From NCBI GenBank assembly GCA_020698575.1, contig CM036242.1:19649124-19713123 (forward strand): a stretch of 64,000 bases of DNA. Reading direction: 5' to 3'. The DNA is from Bostrychus sinensis. Its lineage: Eukaryota > Chordata > Actinopteri > Gobiiformes > Eleotridae. Shown piece after piece: positions 50,981-62,994 of this stretch. Positions within the stretch are counted from its first letter, which is position 1, and each line of letters begins with the position of its first letter. The notes below the pieces were generated by a model, which did not search any database, was not told the DNA's origin, and saw only the letters and a list, made by a program, of their open reading frames with translations. Both the position numbers and the translations under genes were made by a program.

Positions 50981-53476
50981 GCAGTGTTTTTTAATCTGCT
51001 TTTTAATTTGCTGTTTTTTAATCCTTCAGGGCCTCTGTAGTTGTCAGTAAAACCCAGGCTTGAATCTACTCTTCAAAGTAACTTCAATGCCTGATCTCCT
51101 CTTCTCTCTTCACAGTCTATTCTTTTGAGGAACTACTTTACCTTCTCTTGTAAATAAAATCTAAATCCATGTGGAAAAGCAGGAAAAATAGGCAACCTCA
51201 GAGTTTGACAAGGGCAAAATTGTGAACTGTATTCCCACCAATATTATGTAGGTGGTCATAATATGCTTGATTGGTTTAAGTCCACATGTGGGCCACTTCT
51301 TAAGGGCTGCTGACATCCCTTAAGTATCTCTTTCCAGCCAACACTCTTGTCTTCCTTACTGGCATGACATTAGTTAGCTGGCCCACTTCCTGGAAACTCA
51401 TATCTAGCATCAACATAAACATCAGCTTCACAGCGTTTATTTCAAGCCCGTCAATTGGAAACCCCACACCTCTCTGACACTTGCAGAGCTTAGTTCCTCT
51501 TCTATAATCCATAAAACCTACATTCTTTGGTATTGTATGTCCCAAACAGGCAATACTTGATGGTTGTTTGAGGGTGATGAAATTTTAAACTAGTAGCATC
51601 AAAAGGTCATAGTAGCTGTAAGTCAGCACAAGAGACATCTGCAAATGTTTGCTCACAAGGTTGTGTAATCTAAGAGGCTGTACAGCTGTATGTTTGCAAT
51701 ATTTTGTTTATATTGACCTTTCTTATGATTGGTGTGTAATATTAGTTTTGTCCCTGCAGATGTTGTGTATAGAAACACATTGATATAACTACAGTTGTTA
51801 AAATGAAAAGAAAAAGGCTATGGTACACATTGTAGAACCTCACTTTACATACCTGTAATGGATAATAGGAATTTATATGCTTGCTGTCCTCATATAATTT
51901 GTTTGCATTTTGGCTGTGTTATTAAAGAGAGAAAAAGAGGGGCCAAAGGGTCACCAAAATTATTGCAAAATGTAGAAAAGGCTTATTTTGTGTAATTCTG
52001 CTTTATTAGAAGCACTAAAATGCAGTAGGATCTTCTAATTTAAGGGTACATGTTTTACTGACCCCTTGTTGTGGCCGAAGCTACTATCTTTGACCCCCTC
52101 TTGCAATGATGGATTCAGACAGTGTTCCGGACCCTGGGCCCATTACAGACCTTTCCAAAAACTTGTGAGCAAAGCCCAACCTTTACAGAGGCGGAGGTAA
52201 TATAATATATAATATAATTTATTTTTTCAATATCATCCAAGAAATGAACGTGTGTATGCAAACAAAATATTATCTGTAAATGAAAAAAGATCTTTGTAAT
52301 GCATGGAGTAAGTGTAGAAAAGCTACATATAAAATAAATGGCAAGTGCTGCTGTGCCCTGGTAATAATGCAATCTGCAAAAAAGCCTATTTGTCTTCATT
52401 AATGATAGGGTTAGGAGAGCAGTCTAATGCTCCATGCTGCAGCACTTCTCATGTGCTATTCCTATCACTGGCTGCACACTCACTTTTCAAAACACTATTA
52501 TTGTTCACCGGTGGGCTATCTCCTGACTCGTATGCAATGGAATGTAAATGCCCTTCCTTGTTAGGCTGCCGGAGAGCTGTGTACTTGTGCTTTGGTTAAT
52601 CAGTCAGCCTGGATGCCCCCAGACATGTGCTCCCCAAAGTAACCTGGCTACTGATGGTTGATTGATGACATGAGAGGAATAAGAGTGAAGGAGACATCCT
52701 TTAGGATTTGGTCATCTAAAGACACAAACATGCAAGAGCAAGAAAGGTGAGATTGTCGGCTTTGACTATATGACACATGGCACTTTCACTCCCATCAGGG
52801 AAGTGAGCCCAGTCACAGCAGGTGTCGGATAGAGAGCCACTGTTATTTAATCTCCATGTCCTCTAGTCTGTTAACTGCTAGTAAGTCCTATCACTTGCCT
52901 CTTGGTCAGCAGGGTGCCAAGCATTTTACAAGCTTACTCCCTCAGGTCTAGGGGAGCTGGCTTAATTTTTACTGGCTCAACAACCCAATAATCTGATGCT
53001 GAAGTCTTCTGTCCAAATTATGGAGGTGTGCCTGTATATTATAAGCAGCTGTTTAGCATCAGCCCTGGTTCTGCGCCGTCACGACTCCTCTGGGCTCCTC
53101 TGCCACACACTGCTGATAACCTTCCTGACAGTGCTCTTTCATGAGACTCAAATGTGGCTTGCCATCTCTCACTGAGCCCTGCCATGTGTCTTATCTTCAC
53201 TCACACACATTGGCCACACACAACAGCGCTCTAAGGCTCCCACACAAAATGTAGACCCACGAGCCCACTAGCAGCCCCTCTGGAAGCTCCTGCTGGCTAC
53301 CCGTCACTAACCTTTCTTTTCTCATTGAGGGCTTTGCTGTCGTCTCATCTACATACTCTATTTTCAGTGCTTGAAGAGAGCCGAAGCGTATAATGTGGCA
53401 GCAACCGGATGCATTATTATGAGATCCCATTTTGCTTTCTATGGACTGTTACATAATGATTATCTCTAATGATATA

Positions 53477-53585
53477 CAGTACTGTGCAAACTCTTAAACA
53501 GGATTTTTAGGCTATAAAAAGAACGGTGTGTCAATGTATAAAAATATGCAAAATTGCAAGGAATAAGAAAAATCAAAATGGAATT
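53477..53585. mobile_element. Tc1-type element end fragment
   Basis: Preceded by TA, it begins cagtactgtgcaaactcttaaac and continues into aaaatatgcaaaattgcaag and ataagaaaaatcaaaatgg. This start matches a frequent fish Tc1-related terminus. The right end is not present; the sequence runs into the composite repeat at 53588. Confidence 0.5.
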
Positions 53586-53587
53586 CA

Positions 53588-53890
53588 TTTGGAGACCATA
53601 GACCTCTGCCAAAGCACTGGTTCTAGATAAGACCTGGACTCAAACTCAGAGGATTCTCAAGTTGAGCTACAAAACCTTTATATCTCACAACAATAAAAAA
53701 AAATATGCTAAAACGAATCATTTGTTCTTTTAGCAAGTTAATTTTAAGTTCCTAACTCAGTATGGTACAGATTAAAACACTGGATCTAAACCATGATTTG
53801 GGCCCGCACCAAATTTTATTATTTTGTCCTTGGCCCTTTCCTGAAATGTTCATAACAAAAGTAAAATCTGCATTTATTAAAGCTTTCGGT
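53588..53890 (-). repeat. Composite dispersed repeat with tRNA-like segment, copy 5 (reverse)
   Basis: On the minus strand: gttatgaacatttcaggaaa, gggccaaggacaaaataata, ggtgcgggcccaaatcatgg, tttagatccagtg, gaacaaatgattcgttttag, a tRNA-like ggttttgtagctcaacttga with gagtttgagtccaggtc, then ccagtgctttggcagaggtc. Same block order as copies 2 and 3. Confidence 0.6.
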
Positions 53891-54393
53891 AACAGCATTT
53901 TCAAACTTTTGCACAGAAGTGTTGCTTTTTTTGCAGTGAATGCGTCTTTAGGAGGAGTCATGTCTGCCTTCTTAGCTCCTCTGCCCATAATGTGTGATAT
54001 AAACATCACAATCGCAGAGCTGGTTTTGAATATGCATGCAATTAGCCCACCAAATTAAGCAGAACTAAATTAAATGGTCGCTGGTGGAAACAAGCATCGC
54101 GTGTGATTTATGGCAGGGCTGTGTTTACCGTGATGAAGTGCCATGAGCTAATGAAAAGCCTGGGTAAACAAATACCTGACTTTAAAAATAGATCTGCTCC
54201 TAGAAGCACAAGAGCAATGCCAGCCCAAGATAATACAGCGCCTTTGTCTTTTGTTCAAGTGCTCACTGTTTCTTTTGATGAAGTACACTGTCAACAAGGC
54301 TGTGAAACAAATCATTAATCTACTGCGTTTTGAGTTCCCACCACAAGCGGACAAAGTCTGTGTAGTTGCAACTTCCTATACTGTATACAGGTC

Positions 54394-54431
<38 letters not shown>

Positions 54432-54469
54432 CAATAGTAGAAAAGTTAATGTTAATGTAATCAGTTTCA

Positions 54470-54720
54470 ATTTAAGTGAAATGCATATATTGTGTAGATT
54501 CAGAGCCCACAGAGTGAAATATTTTTATTTTTTTTTATTTGTGATATGACTTACTAATAAAAGCATCAAATTCAGTATCTCATAAAATTAGAATATAAAA
54601 TAGATTAGATATTGCTCACAATTAAACATAAATATTTCACTCTGTGTATAGTGAATGAGTCTGTGTAATATTTGTTTCATTTTTTGAGTCAAACATCTAT
54701 TTTTTAAGACACGTCTGTAA
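54470..54720. mobile_element. Tc1-type MITE fragment
   Basis: Contains cacagagtgaaatattttta, attcagtatctcataaaatt, agaatataaaatagatt, atatttcactctgtgtatag and gtttcattttttgagtcaaa. These blocks are the subterminal palindromic repeats of the same Tc1 family as 12925-14003 and 62995-63310. Clean ends were not found. Confidence 0.5.
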
Positions 54721-55240
54721 AGCATGTTCATGCAGTTTTTTAGATAATATTGTTTGTCAATTTCTGTTTGTCACTCTTTCTCTGTCAGTGGTAGGCATTG
54801 TGTAAATAGAGACAACATATTGATCTGATTATGTTTTCTAAAAGGTTGTGTCATCATCAGAAAACCAGTGGGGAAGTACCTGGCATTTACTAATGTACTA
54901 TGGTTGTCTTGACTGTGTGCTGTATTTTACAGAGTACAGTGGTGTATCTCTAAACCACTCCAACCTGTTGTGTGCAGAGAGTTGAACATGCCTCCCTCTG
55001 AGCTGATAATCAGTTGTGATCAGAGTGTGCTACTGTATTCGCAGCAGCTGTTTAGCACCCTGCCTGTACACTGCCTTTCTCATAGGACAAAGCAATAAGA
55101 CAGAAAATATCTGCAAGTGACTGGAGTGCACTGATAAGCTTTTAGCACTTGTTGTTGTGTAAATCACTTTTAGGCCGGTGGGTGTAGCTTGAACTTTTCT
55201 GTAATTGGAATTTGTCATTTAAAATGGTTGAAATATACAT

Positions 55241-55520
55241 AGTGGCAGAGTGGTTGAAGCTACTGCCTCTTAGCAAGGGGATTGCAGTGCTCTATCCCCA
55301 GCATATCCTCCCCATTAAATGTTACTGTGGGTTCTCTTTGGGTAGTTTGGCATTCTCCCACTGTCCTAAAATATAAATGTGATGAATTGGTCAATCCAAA
55401 AAACTCTGCCAATCTGAATGAATGTGTCAGCCCTGCTATTAGTTGGCCATTTTCAAGGGTGAACCCCACCTCCAGCCCATAGTTGGTGGCATAGAATCCT
55501 AACCAACCCCTAACACTAAC
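55241..55520 (+). repeat. Dispersed teleost tRNA-like repeat, copy 3
   Basis: Landmarks: agtggcagagtggttgaagc, cttagcaaggggattgcagt, cactgtcctaaaatataaat, gtgatgaattggtcaatcca and cccacctccagcccatagtt. Same family as 488-785, the middle being somewhat rearranged. Confidence 0.65.
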
Positions 55521-56267
55521 AAGGCTATATGCTGGTTTTGAATGGTCAACTTTATGGACCAGCTCAAGTTTAAACAAAACATTCCATTTTTCAATGGTTC
55601 ACAGTAATACAAGCTTTTATTCAGCTGTGCAGCCAAGCAAATCTGAGTCACACTTGCCCAAATCATCTCCATGTCCTCCAAGTGAGGCTGCAGAATGCAG
55701 GCAGTCTATAGCTCCCCAAACAATTACATGCTAATCTGCAAAGTGAAATAAGCATTAGACTTTACATCTCATAGGAAGAGAGGCCCATACCCATACTTCA
55801 CTCCAAAGTGGAGGAAGCTGCATTATCTTCCAGAGTTTCTGACCATGTGTCTCCTTTCCCCACCTCCTCAGTTCACATCTCCCATCCCAAAAGGAAGCTG
55901 CCCTCTAGCTTAGCCCTCTAACAGCCCCAAACTGTATTCATTTCTTGTCATATTGAATATTCTCCAACCTTCATGTACTTGCTGATATTGCTTCTCATTA
56001 GAATATTCCCCATCTCCACTATCAAGGTAAAGGAAATATTAGTCAAATACAATACATAATCTAACAATATGCAATTCAGCAACCATGACAGTGATTGTGA
56101 AATCCAGGCTTATATATTACAGTGAAGGTACCTCTTCTTTTTGTTGATAAATATTATTAGGACTGTGTATTACAAAAAACCTGGCATTACAATACAGTAC
56201 ATCACTATTTAAGTTTCACACTACAATAAATATAAATATTTCATGGGACTGTAACACAGACAATATA

Positions 56268-56800
56268 CACTATATTTCCAAAAGTATTAGCTCACCTGCC
56301 TTTACCCACATATAAACTTAAGTAACATTCCACTCTTAATCTATAGGGTTTAATATGACGTCAGCCGACCCTTTGTATCTATCTACGTCACACATCTACG
56401 TGTCTGATGTTCTCGTCCAACGTCAGACACTGAGGCTGGACGAGAAGGCCTGACTTGCAGTCTTCGCTCTAATTCATCCCAAAGGTGTTCTGTCGGGTTG
56501 AGGTCAGGACTCTGTGCAGGGCAGTCAACTTCTTCCACACCAAACTCACTCATCCATGTCTTTGTAGACCGTGTTTTGTGCACCGGTGCGCAGTCATGTT
56601 GGAACAGGAAGTGGCCATCCCCAAACTATTCCCACAAAGTTGGGAGCATGGAATTGTCCAAAATCTCTTGGTCTGCTGAAGCATTCAGAGTTCTGATTCA
56701 CTGGAACTAAGCGGCCAACCCAGCTCCTAAAAACAACCCCACACCATAATCTAAATTCAATTATTTGGGTGTGTGAGCAAATACTTTTGGAAACATAGTG
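56268..56800 (-). pseudogene. Internally deleted Tc1-like transposon with transposase C-terminus
   Basis: Ends: left cactatatttccaaaagtat, right (reverse complement) cactatgtttccaaaagtat, each flanked by TA (56266-56267 and 56801-56802). On the minus strand a frame near 56400-56583 encodes KTWMSEFGVEEVDCPAQSPD followed by LNPTEHLWDELERRLQ, the C-terminal DDE-transposase segment with the SPDLNP..LWDELE signature. Flanking blocks (ctccatgctcccaactttg-type, aaccctatagatt-type) match the rest of a well-known fish Tc1-like family. At 533 bp versus roughly 1.2 kb or more for full copies, most of the transposase, including the first two catalytic Asp residues, is gone. Confidence 0.88.
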
Positions 56801-57950
56801 TATATAGACACAATTTTATTTTTACAATATTTTCTTATTTAATAAGAACAGTTTTTCTTACAGGATTTTCTGGGATAAAAAATAAAATATATTGTAGGCA
56901 AAAAAAAAAAGATACAGACATTTTTTATGTCAATATTGCCCAATAAAATATTACTATATACTGCAGAATTAATATTTTCTTACACCCCTAGAAATTATTC
57001 TGAAATAGAGTCTCATGAGGCCCTCAAATGATGTATGGTTATCTGTAGGATGGATATGGGACCACTACTTCTTCAAGCTCATAAACTGTTATTACTGTTA
57101 TTTCAGTCTCTAACGAGGATAGAAGATAATCTTATGAGGGTTGTGTTGCAGTAGACTACTAGATAATTATTTTTCCAATAGCTTTGCCTTATTTAACCTT
57201 TCTGTCAGCATAAGTGAAAACATTGCCATTTACTACTGATTCATGTCCTCAGCTCGAGTTGGACCATCCTCAGTGCAGACATTCTTGTACTCTGGTTAAA
57301 CCCGACTTGGGCAAAACACATCCATTATTTACAGGACAAAGCCATTGCACTTGATGTATTATTCTTATATTCTCTGCATTGTCGTTTGTCTTAATAAAAT
57401 GTCCTATGGTTCTTTTATACACAGCATTTACTCTGTTCAAATAAGTGCTTGTGTTTTGTATTTGCACTTTTGAGAGTCTCTGCAGTTTTAAGGCTATTTA
57501 GAACAAGTGCTTCTATAGAACAGTGTGCTCCCTCTGAAGTCAGAATGCAGTTCATAAGCCCTGATGTGTACCTGATTTTAGGAGAATTATACTTTCTCTA
57601 AGGGTTGTAGATCAATGTGGACTCACTAAAGCCTTGTTCTATTTTGGGGCACAAATTAAATGCCTCAATTAAAGCCCAACCCTGATTTCTGAAGATCTAA
57701 CTATCCTCTATTTCAGTTCTTTCTGGTCCACAGCTGCTGATACTTGGATAACAAAATAAACTAATTTGTTGTGGCGAATTCTTATCTGTTTTTCACTTAT
57801 CTCCCCCTATTTTCATCTGTTTTTTTCCATTTTCTTCCCTTCTCACCTATTCACTTCCTCTTTTGTGAATTCCCATTTTTTTGGTTCCTTTTGTTGTCTT
57901 ACTCTTCCCTGCATCATGTGTTCGTCTTGTGGCTTGGGCGGCACTTGCAG

Positions 57951-58100
57951 TAGAGATTAAAGTGATCAAGGACCTCCCGTGGCCCCCTCCTGTGGGGCAG
58001 CTCAACACCAGCCCGCCTCCCACCGTGGAGGAGCTGGAGTCTCCGTCCCAGACAACGCAACCCTCCCTGGGACAGCCAGCGTGTGACCAGCACCACCATG
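57951..58100 (+). CDS. shf: SHF adaptor, internal coding exon (proline-rich LPWPPPVGQL block)
   Basis: Third visible SHF exon. The acceptor is CACTTGCAG before 57951. The incoming G plus TA gives Val, then EIKVIKDLPWPPPVGQL follows, a block I associate with SHF rather than SHB or SHD, so it decides the paralogue. The rest is Ser/Pro/Thr-rich (TSPPPTVEELESPSQTT) and ends in a short CDQHHH run. The donor is GTGGGT at 58101; this choice leaves one base (G) that combines with TA at 62721 to give Val before QFDG, and it is the only nearby GT with the right phase. Length 150 nt, phase 1 to 1, so it can be skipped in frame. The open frame continues past the donor to 58318, but that part is intron with no family similarity. 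The proline-rich stretch could bind SH3 domains (inference). Confidence 0.9.
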
Positions 58101-61100
58101 GTGGGTGTTGGTGTTCACATTGTCCAGCATCTTCCCCTGTTATTCTCCATCTTGTCTGTCCATCCATCATTCTGTCTGTCTGTCATTCTGTCTCTGAACT
58201 GAGCATAGTTTATATTTGTTGTCTGTCTGAATCATTTCAACATCACACTTTATTGTATTATATGTTTTGTGTGAACACTCTGATTACAATGTTATTTAAT
58301 AAATTATCACATCTCTGATGTTTGACCTGTACAAAAATGTACAACAATACTGTACAAGTACACATTTGAAAAATACTGTACAAATACACATTTGTGTTTA
58401 GACTATTGCAAATGGTTGTAATATTATTTTATGAATTATTAGACTAAATGTAGCTTAACAGTTCCCCATCAGTGGCTCATTTATGATAATGGATTTATAT
58501 AAATACTGATGAAACCTGTTGGAAACTGTTTGGAAACCTGTTCATTCAGGACAAAAAGAACGACTCCGTAATTGTCTTGTGACTATAGGTATACTTTAGA
58601 TAGAGCCATTCTTACTATGCCAGCTCACTTCCACTGTCCTGCATTTCTGCACATCAGTGACCAGTAATGACTCACAGTCAGTCCTGTTAAAAGTACTTTA
58701 ACTTGAGAAATAAACTAAAGAATTACTGCACTTCTCCGCCTGGATTTCATATGGATTAAAAGCACTAACTCCAGCACAGGTTTGGAGTTGATGGCTCATT
58801 AGTTTTAATTGTCCCAAACTGCCTTCTGCATGCGTAATTGCCACTCAGTCTGACCCCTATTTCCTCTTGTCAACATACTCATAACTGTCCCAGATGTCCC
58901 TCTGGCCCGCCTGCTTTACAAGCTTCTTTTGTAAATTGAAAAATGAAACTAATTTGAGCTTGTGGCACTTCTTGTCACTTCTCCTCACCTCATTTTCAGC
59001 AGTGTTTATACAATACCAAGCCAAAGTAATTCACACATTTTCTACAATGGGGGCTCTTAGTTGGTTTTTGGAGTCCTTCCACAAACTCCCACTATGTAAG
59101 TGTTGTAATTGCCCAGGGAAAATAAGGACACGTAGCAGAACTAATGCCAGGAATGGGATTTCCCCTGTGGAGTGGGCGGACAGAGCAGAACCATGTAAGG
59201 GGACACCACTGTGTGCAGGAGTTGATTTATGTCCATAAATCCATGGGAAAGGTTCTGTTCCCTCTGTGATGGCAGTGGGTTTAGGATTGGCATCCAGCTG
59301 TAAAGTGATCCCCCACTGTCTGAGCCAGTCCGGGCCTACTCAACTTCTTGGGGTTAAAGTTCAGTCTAGCAGACACAGGGGGGCTTTGGCCTCAGTGACC
59401 TCTGTGAATACAGTTACAATGCACTCCTCTGACCCTAGCGCCAGGCAGACTCCAGTCACACACCAGAAACACCACATACACACTCTGAGATAAAAGATAA
59501 GGGGTCTGCCCTCTCACAGACCTGACAAATACAAATCTGCCATGTTCAATTAATCAACCATGGAATTTGTCCTGTCAGCAAGCAAACATATGGAATATAA
59601 TATAATATTCTGATGAGCTTCCTAAGAGAGAACTTTACTTTTACCTTGGACAACCATGGTAATGGTTATGTTCCACATCAATGAAAAAAATGATTGTCAC
59701 TTCACAATGCAACAGTCAACAGCACACCTCATTCCCTAGACACTGTAATCATTAGTAAATAAGAATTAATTAGCTAGCTTAATTATACACATTTATGCAT
59801 GAGTGTGTCCAGTGATGGAAGAGAAGTACTCGGTGTATTCAGTAATTCCTTCTTGTTATTTAGAATCTATTTTCTAATTTTGTCCTTACTTTTATGTGTA
59901 TATTCTTGAAAGCCTTTGTATTTAAATTCTTTTGTGTTAAATGTTGCAGCCACTGAAAGAACTTTTAAGTTGATGGCAATTACATTATTAGTATGTTTCT
60001 TTTTTTTGTTGTTTTTTTCATTTCTGTATTTTCTATTTGCATGGATTGGATTTGCATTATCAAAATAATTTCATTACCTTTTTGTTAATTTCAGACTTAC
60101 AGCAGCTTTGTGTCACTCTCCTTACCCACCCTGCTTTGTGCTTTTATTTTTCTTGCTAGCTCTCAAGAAAGCTATTCCATGTCTGTGAGGGCAGGGTCAT
60201 TAGCCATCAGTCTCCATCTGACTGACAGTTCAATCTGATACACGCATTCCATTTGCCGTACTTTACAAGCACGTCACTGATAAGACACACAGCTGACCTG
60301 CACATTTCCGCACGTGTGGGTACCTTGTATGTGTATAAGTGGATGAATCTGCATCCCTTGATATCCCACGATCCCTTCTACTTTGCGTTTTGTCCTTCTG
60401 CTGGCAATGTCTACATATTTATTCTTGGCAAGATAAATGTAATTGTGTTTATTTAATCTATTACCAGAATAGCTTTTGCAGTATAATATGAATACTATGA
60501 AAAGCCTGACAGCAGAGGTTGATACGGTGAAATCCACTGAGAAAAGGTACTCAAACATTCCTCGATGGCAGCAGGAAAAAGGGGTTTAATCAAGGTCAAA
60601 CAAAGCACTGGTTGTGTTGAATCAGGGAAAAGAGAAGAATTAATGCTGGCACTGGGAACACAGTGGAGATTTGAAGAGGTGAAGTCAGACAGGTTTGAGT
60701 GGGCTATGTGGATGAACTGGGAAATGGATACAAACAAGTAAGCATTTTTATGCTGCAGGCTTCTCATCATAACTGAAATGGAAACTACTTTATACTTCCA
60801 AAATATATTTAGTTTAAAGAAATGTCAGTGATGCATTGGTGACTATCAGAAACATTATAAAGAGAACAGATCAAAGTGGCAATAGCTCATTCTAAGCTTT
60901 TCCCAGCATTTGACAAGGAAAGGTATTTCCCCCTCACATTTTTCACTTTCTTGACTGTCCTTGACATGCAAAAAAATAAAACCAAATAGAGGAACCACTG
61001 AATGTTACATGTGGCTGAAGTGTTGAGATGAAAGGATCAGAGCAAGGGGATAAAACGGCTGTACATTTGTGAACAGGCAAAAGGTACAGAAAATGGGAGA

Positions 61101-62720
61101 GCAATTGATTGCATCTTCATGTTGTGATCTGCCAGTGTTGACAGAACTGAGTGCTGCAAAGCATTCATTTCCCTAGTCCCTCTGGTCAGTTTCCATGGAA
61201 ACCTCAACACATATTGTATGTTCATCCTGCTTTTACCGTATTCCCATTTATGTGCATCATCAGTGTGATTTCAATACACAGCACACAAAAAAAAAAAGTC
61301 AGTTATGTTTTACATTCATATATTTAACTTGGCATTAGCAGTAGCCTATATGAACTCTTGGCCAACTCTTCCAGCTCCATAGGTCTGAGCAATACTTTAG
61401 GCAGCTGTCATGTTTACTGTACTCATGTTTACTTTTATAACTCATCAATAAACTGTAATAATCCAAAGAGTTGGAAATATCCCAACAACAACAGTGACTA
61501 AGTCATTTTCTTAGGTTTATGTTTAGGGAAATGCAAAGCTAGCTCAAGGCCACTTAGTTCACCTTAAAGTTGAGTGGAAGTGGAGGGAACCCTCTACTGG
61601 TTGTAAATAAAATGGCAACACACTCCCAGTCACTTTTATAAAACATGCAATTTTAACCTTTTCAGATGGTAATTTACACAGTATGGATATTTAATTCCAA
61701 TAAATAAGAATGTAAAATCTATTGAAAGTTCTGTGTCTTTCCATTCAGGCAGCCCTATTTAGAGGTGTCCACAGCTTGATGAAATGAGTTGACATGCCGT
61801 AGTGACATGTATCCCAAAGTGATGGATTGAGCCTGTCACTCCCTCCACTCAGCATGGTGCAGGAACACTCCCCAAGCTCACAAACTGTAAAGAGTAACAC
61901 AGTTCCCTGACTGGAATGCAGATTAGACGGCACAGGCCCATCTCCAATGACACGTGTGAAGATCACAGTGTCTGTCAGAGTGATTAGTGTTCTGCACTGC
62001 TAATTAACCACTTAACACAAGACTGCCCATTAGTGACAGATAGCCGCAAAAACAGAGGCAATACTTGGGCATTGAGTTCCATACTACATTGGCTCCTTCT
62101 TTGAAAGCATTGGCTTTGATTTGTAGAGTTTAAACCTTTAATCAGCCAAACACATCCCGCTAAGCCTCATCGCATGGGTGACACTGAAATAAGACACTGT
62201 TAGAAGTATGTGACAAGCTCTAAATTTGTCTTGACATCAATTATACTGACAGATAATAGAGGTACACATATAACTTTCTGTTGTCAACTTTGGCCTTCAC
62301 AAAGACAAGTGCACTTTTGTTGGTCCTCATGCATTTTCTTCTGTCCTTTGTTGGCCCTTGTAAATAACAGTAAACATACCCTAGTTGTTGATTGGTTGAA
62401 AGGCATCGTCTGAGTCATGCCAATCACTGCATGCACTCTGGTCTGTGGACACCTCCAGTGTGTCCACAGATTTCTCAAGATGAGAAAAACTTCGCAGACA
62501 AAGTCACGTTGTTGGGTAGTTTTTTATTGATTAGATTTTTTCATGTATGTATGGAAATATGTGTTCAGTTTTCAGAACATTTTTATCTGCTTTGTGTCCT
62601 TTTTACCTGGATTAGTTAGAGTAACTACTGTATGTACATTTAAGCGTAACAAACACAAGTATCTAAACCTAATTATGATAAATTATTAATTTTATTTACA
62701 TTAATTGTATTACATTACAG
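58101..62720 (+). other. 4.6-kb SHF intron
   Basis: Bounded by the donor at 58101 and the acceptor ending at 62720. I see no recognisable mobile element. Minor structure: tandem-like tgtacaa / tacaaatacacatttg repeats at 58330-58395, and a 10-bp inverted repeat (tctgtggaca..tgtccacaga) at about 62442-62471. Open frames at 58894-59238 and elsewhere resemble nothing and lack splice or start support. Confidence 0.8.
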
Positions 62721-62895
62721 TACAGTTTGATGGAGTGGAAAAGTCACGAATGTCACCTACTAAAGATGGGAAAGCTCGACCTCTACAGCGGCACTCAAGT
62801 GGGTGTCTAGTTAACACCAAAATGACCTCATTGGACCACAGCAGCTCCTCTATGGGGGAGCGCATTGACCCCACCATGCCCCTGGAAAACCAGTT
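62721..62895 (+). CDS. shf: SHF adaptor, internal coding exon (Ser-rich linker before SH2)
   Basis: Fourth visible SHF exon. The acceptor is TACATTACAG before 62721 and the donor is a strong GTGAGT at 62896. The split Val codon is followed by QFDGVEKSRMSPTKDGKA, a basic/Ser-rich linker (LQRHSSG..SLDHSSSSMGE), then ERIDPTMPLENQ and two bases (TT) that join the C at 63373 to make Phe just before the SH2 Trp. In vertebrate SHF the matching stretch runs QFEGPEKS..DPALPLENQ into WYHGAIS, so the exon order and borders fit. It enters in phase 1 and exits in phase 2, so unlike the two exons before it, it could not be skipped without a frameshift. The linker is the least conserved part of the visible protein. 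Confidence 0.9.
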
Positions 62896-62994
62896 GTGAG
62901 TCAATGTCACATTTACATAATAATTTACTTTATAATTTACTTACTAATTTGAAATGTATTAAATATTGTCAATACTTACTGATGGAATTTAATA

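Larger units (their letters stand above)
50309..51040. mobile_element. Fold-back MITE built from two opposed minisatellite arrays
   Basis: Ends: left ctacggtggccctgaaggg; right, reverse-complemented, ctacagaggccctgaagga. Both are flanked directly by TTGT (50305-50308 and 51041-51044). Next to the left end is an array of about 20-bp units of the type acatgcacacaaattcagaa; next to the right end is the same unit in reverse (type ttctgaatttgtgtgcgtgt). The whole element can therefore form a long imperfect hairpin with a loop at about 50600-50765. No coding capacity; frames through the array are repeat artefacts. The family is unassigned: the TTGT duplication suits neither hAT (8 bp) nor Tc1 (TA). 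Confidence 0.7.
47548..57950 (+). other. 10.4-kb SHF intron
   Basis: Bounded by the donor at 47548 and the acceptor ending at 57950. It holds the Penelope-like tail (about 47640-48083), a repeat fragment at 49440-49690, the inverted-minisatellite MITE, a Tc1-type end at 53477, a composite repeat at 53588, a Tc1-type MITE fragment at 54470, a tRNA-like repeat at 55241 and a deleted Tc1-like element at 56268. Stretches 48530-49435, 51045-53470, 53895-54390, 54725-55235, 55525-56265 and 56805-57940 show nothing I recognise. There is a pure A run at about 54399-54427. Confidence 0.85.

Noticed and set aside
51300..51545. 81-codon minus-strand frame
   Set aside because: No recognised family, no splice or start context, no second supporting frame.
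57881..58318. 145-codon frame as a single-exon gene
   Set aside because: Only 57951-58100 matches SHF; the flanks are intron on either side of good splice sites.
58894..59238. 114-codon plus-strand frame in the SHF intron
   Set aside because: No domain or signal recognised; length is within what chance gives in a 64-kb window.
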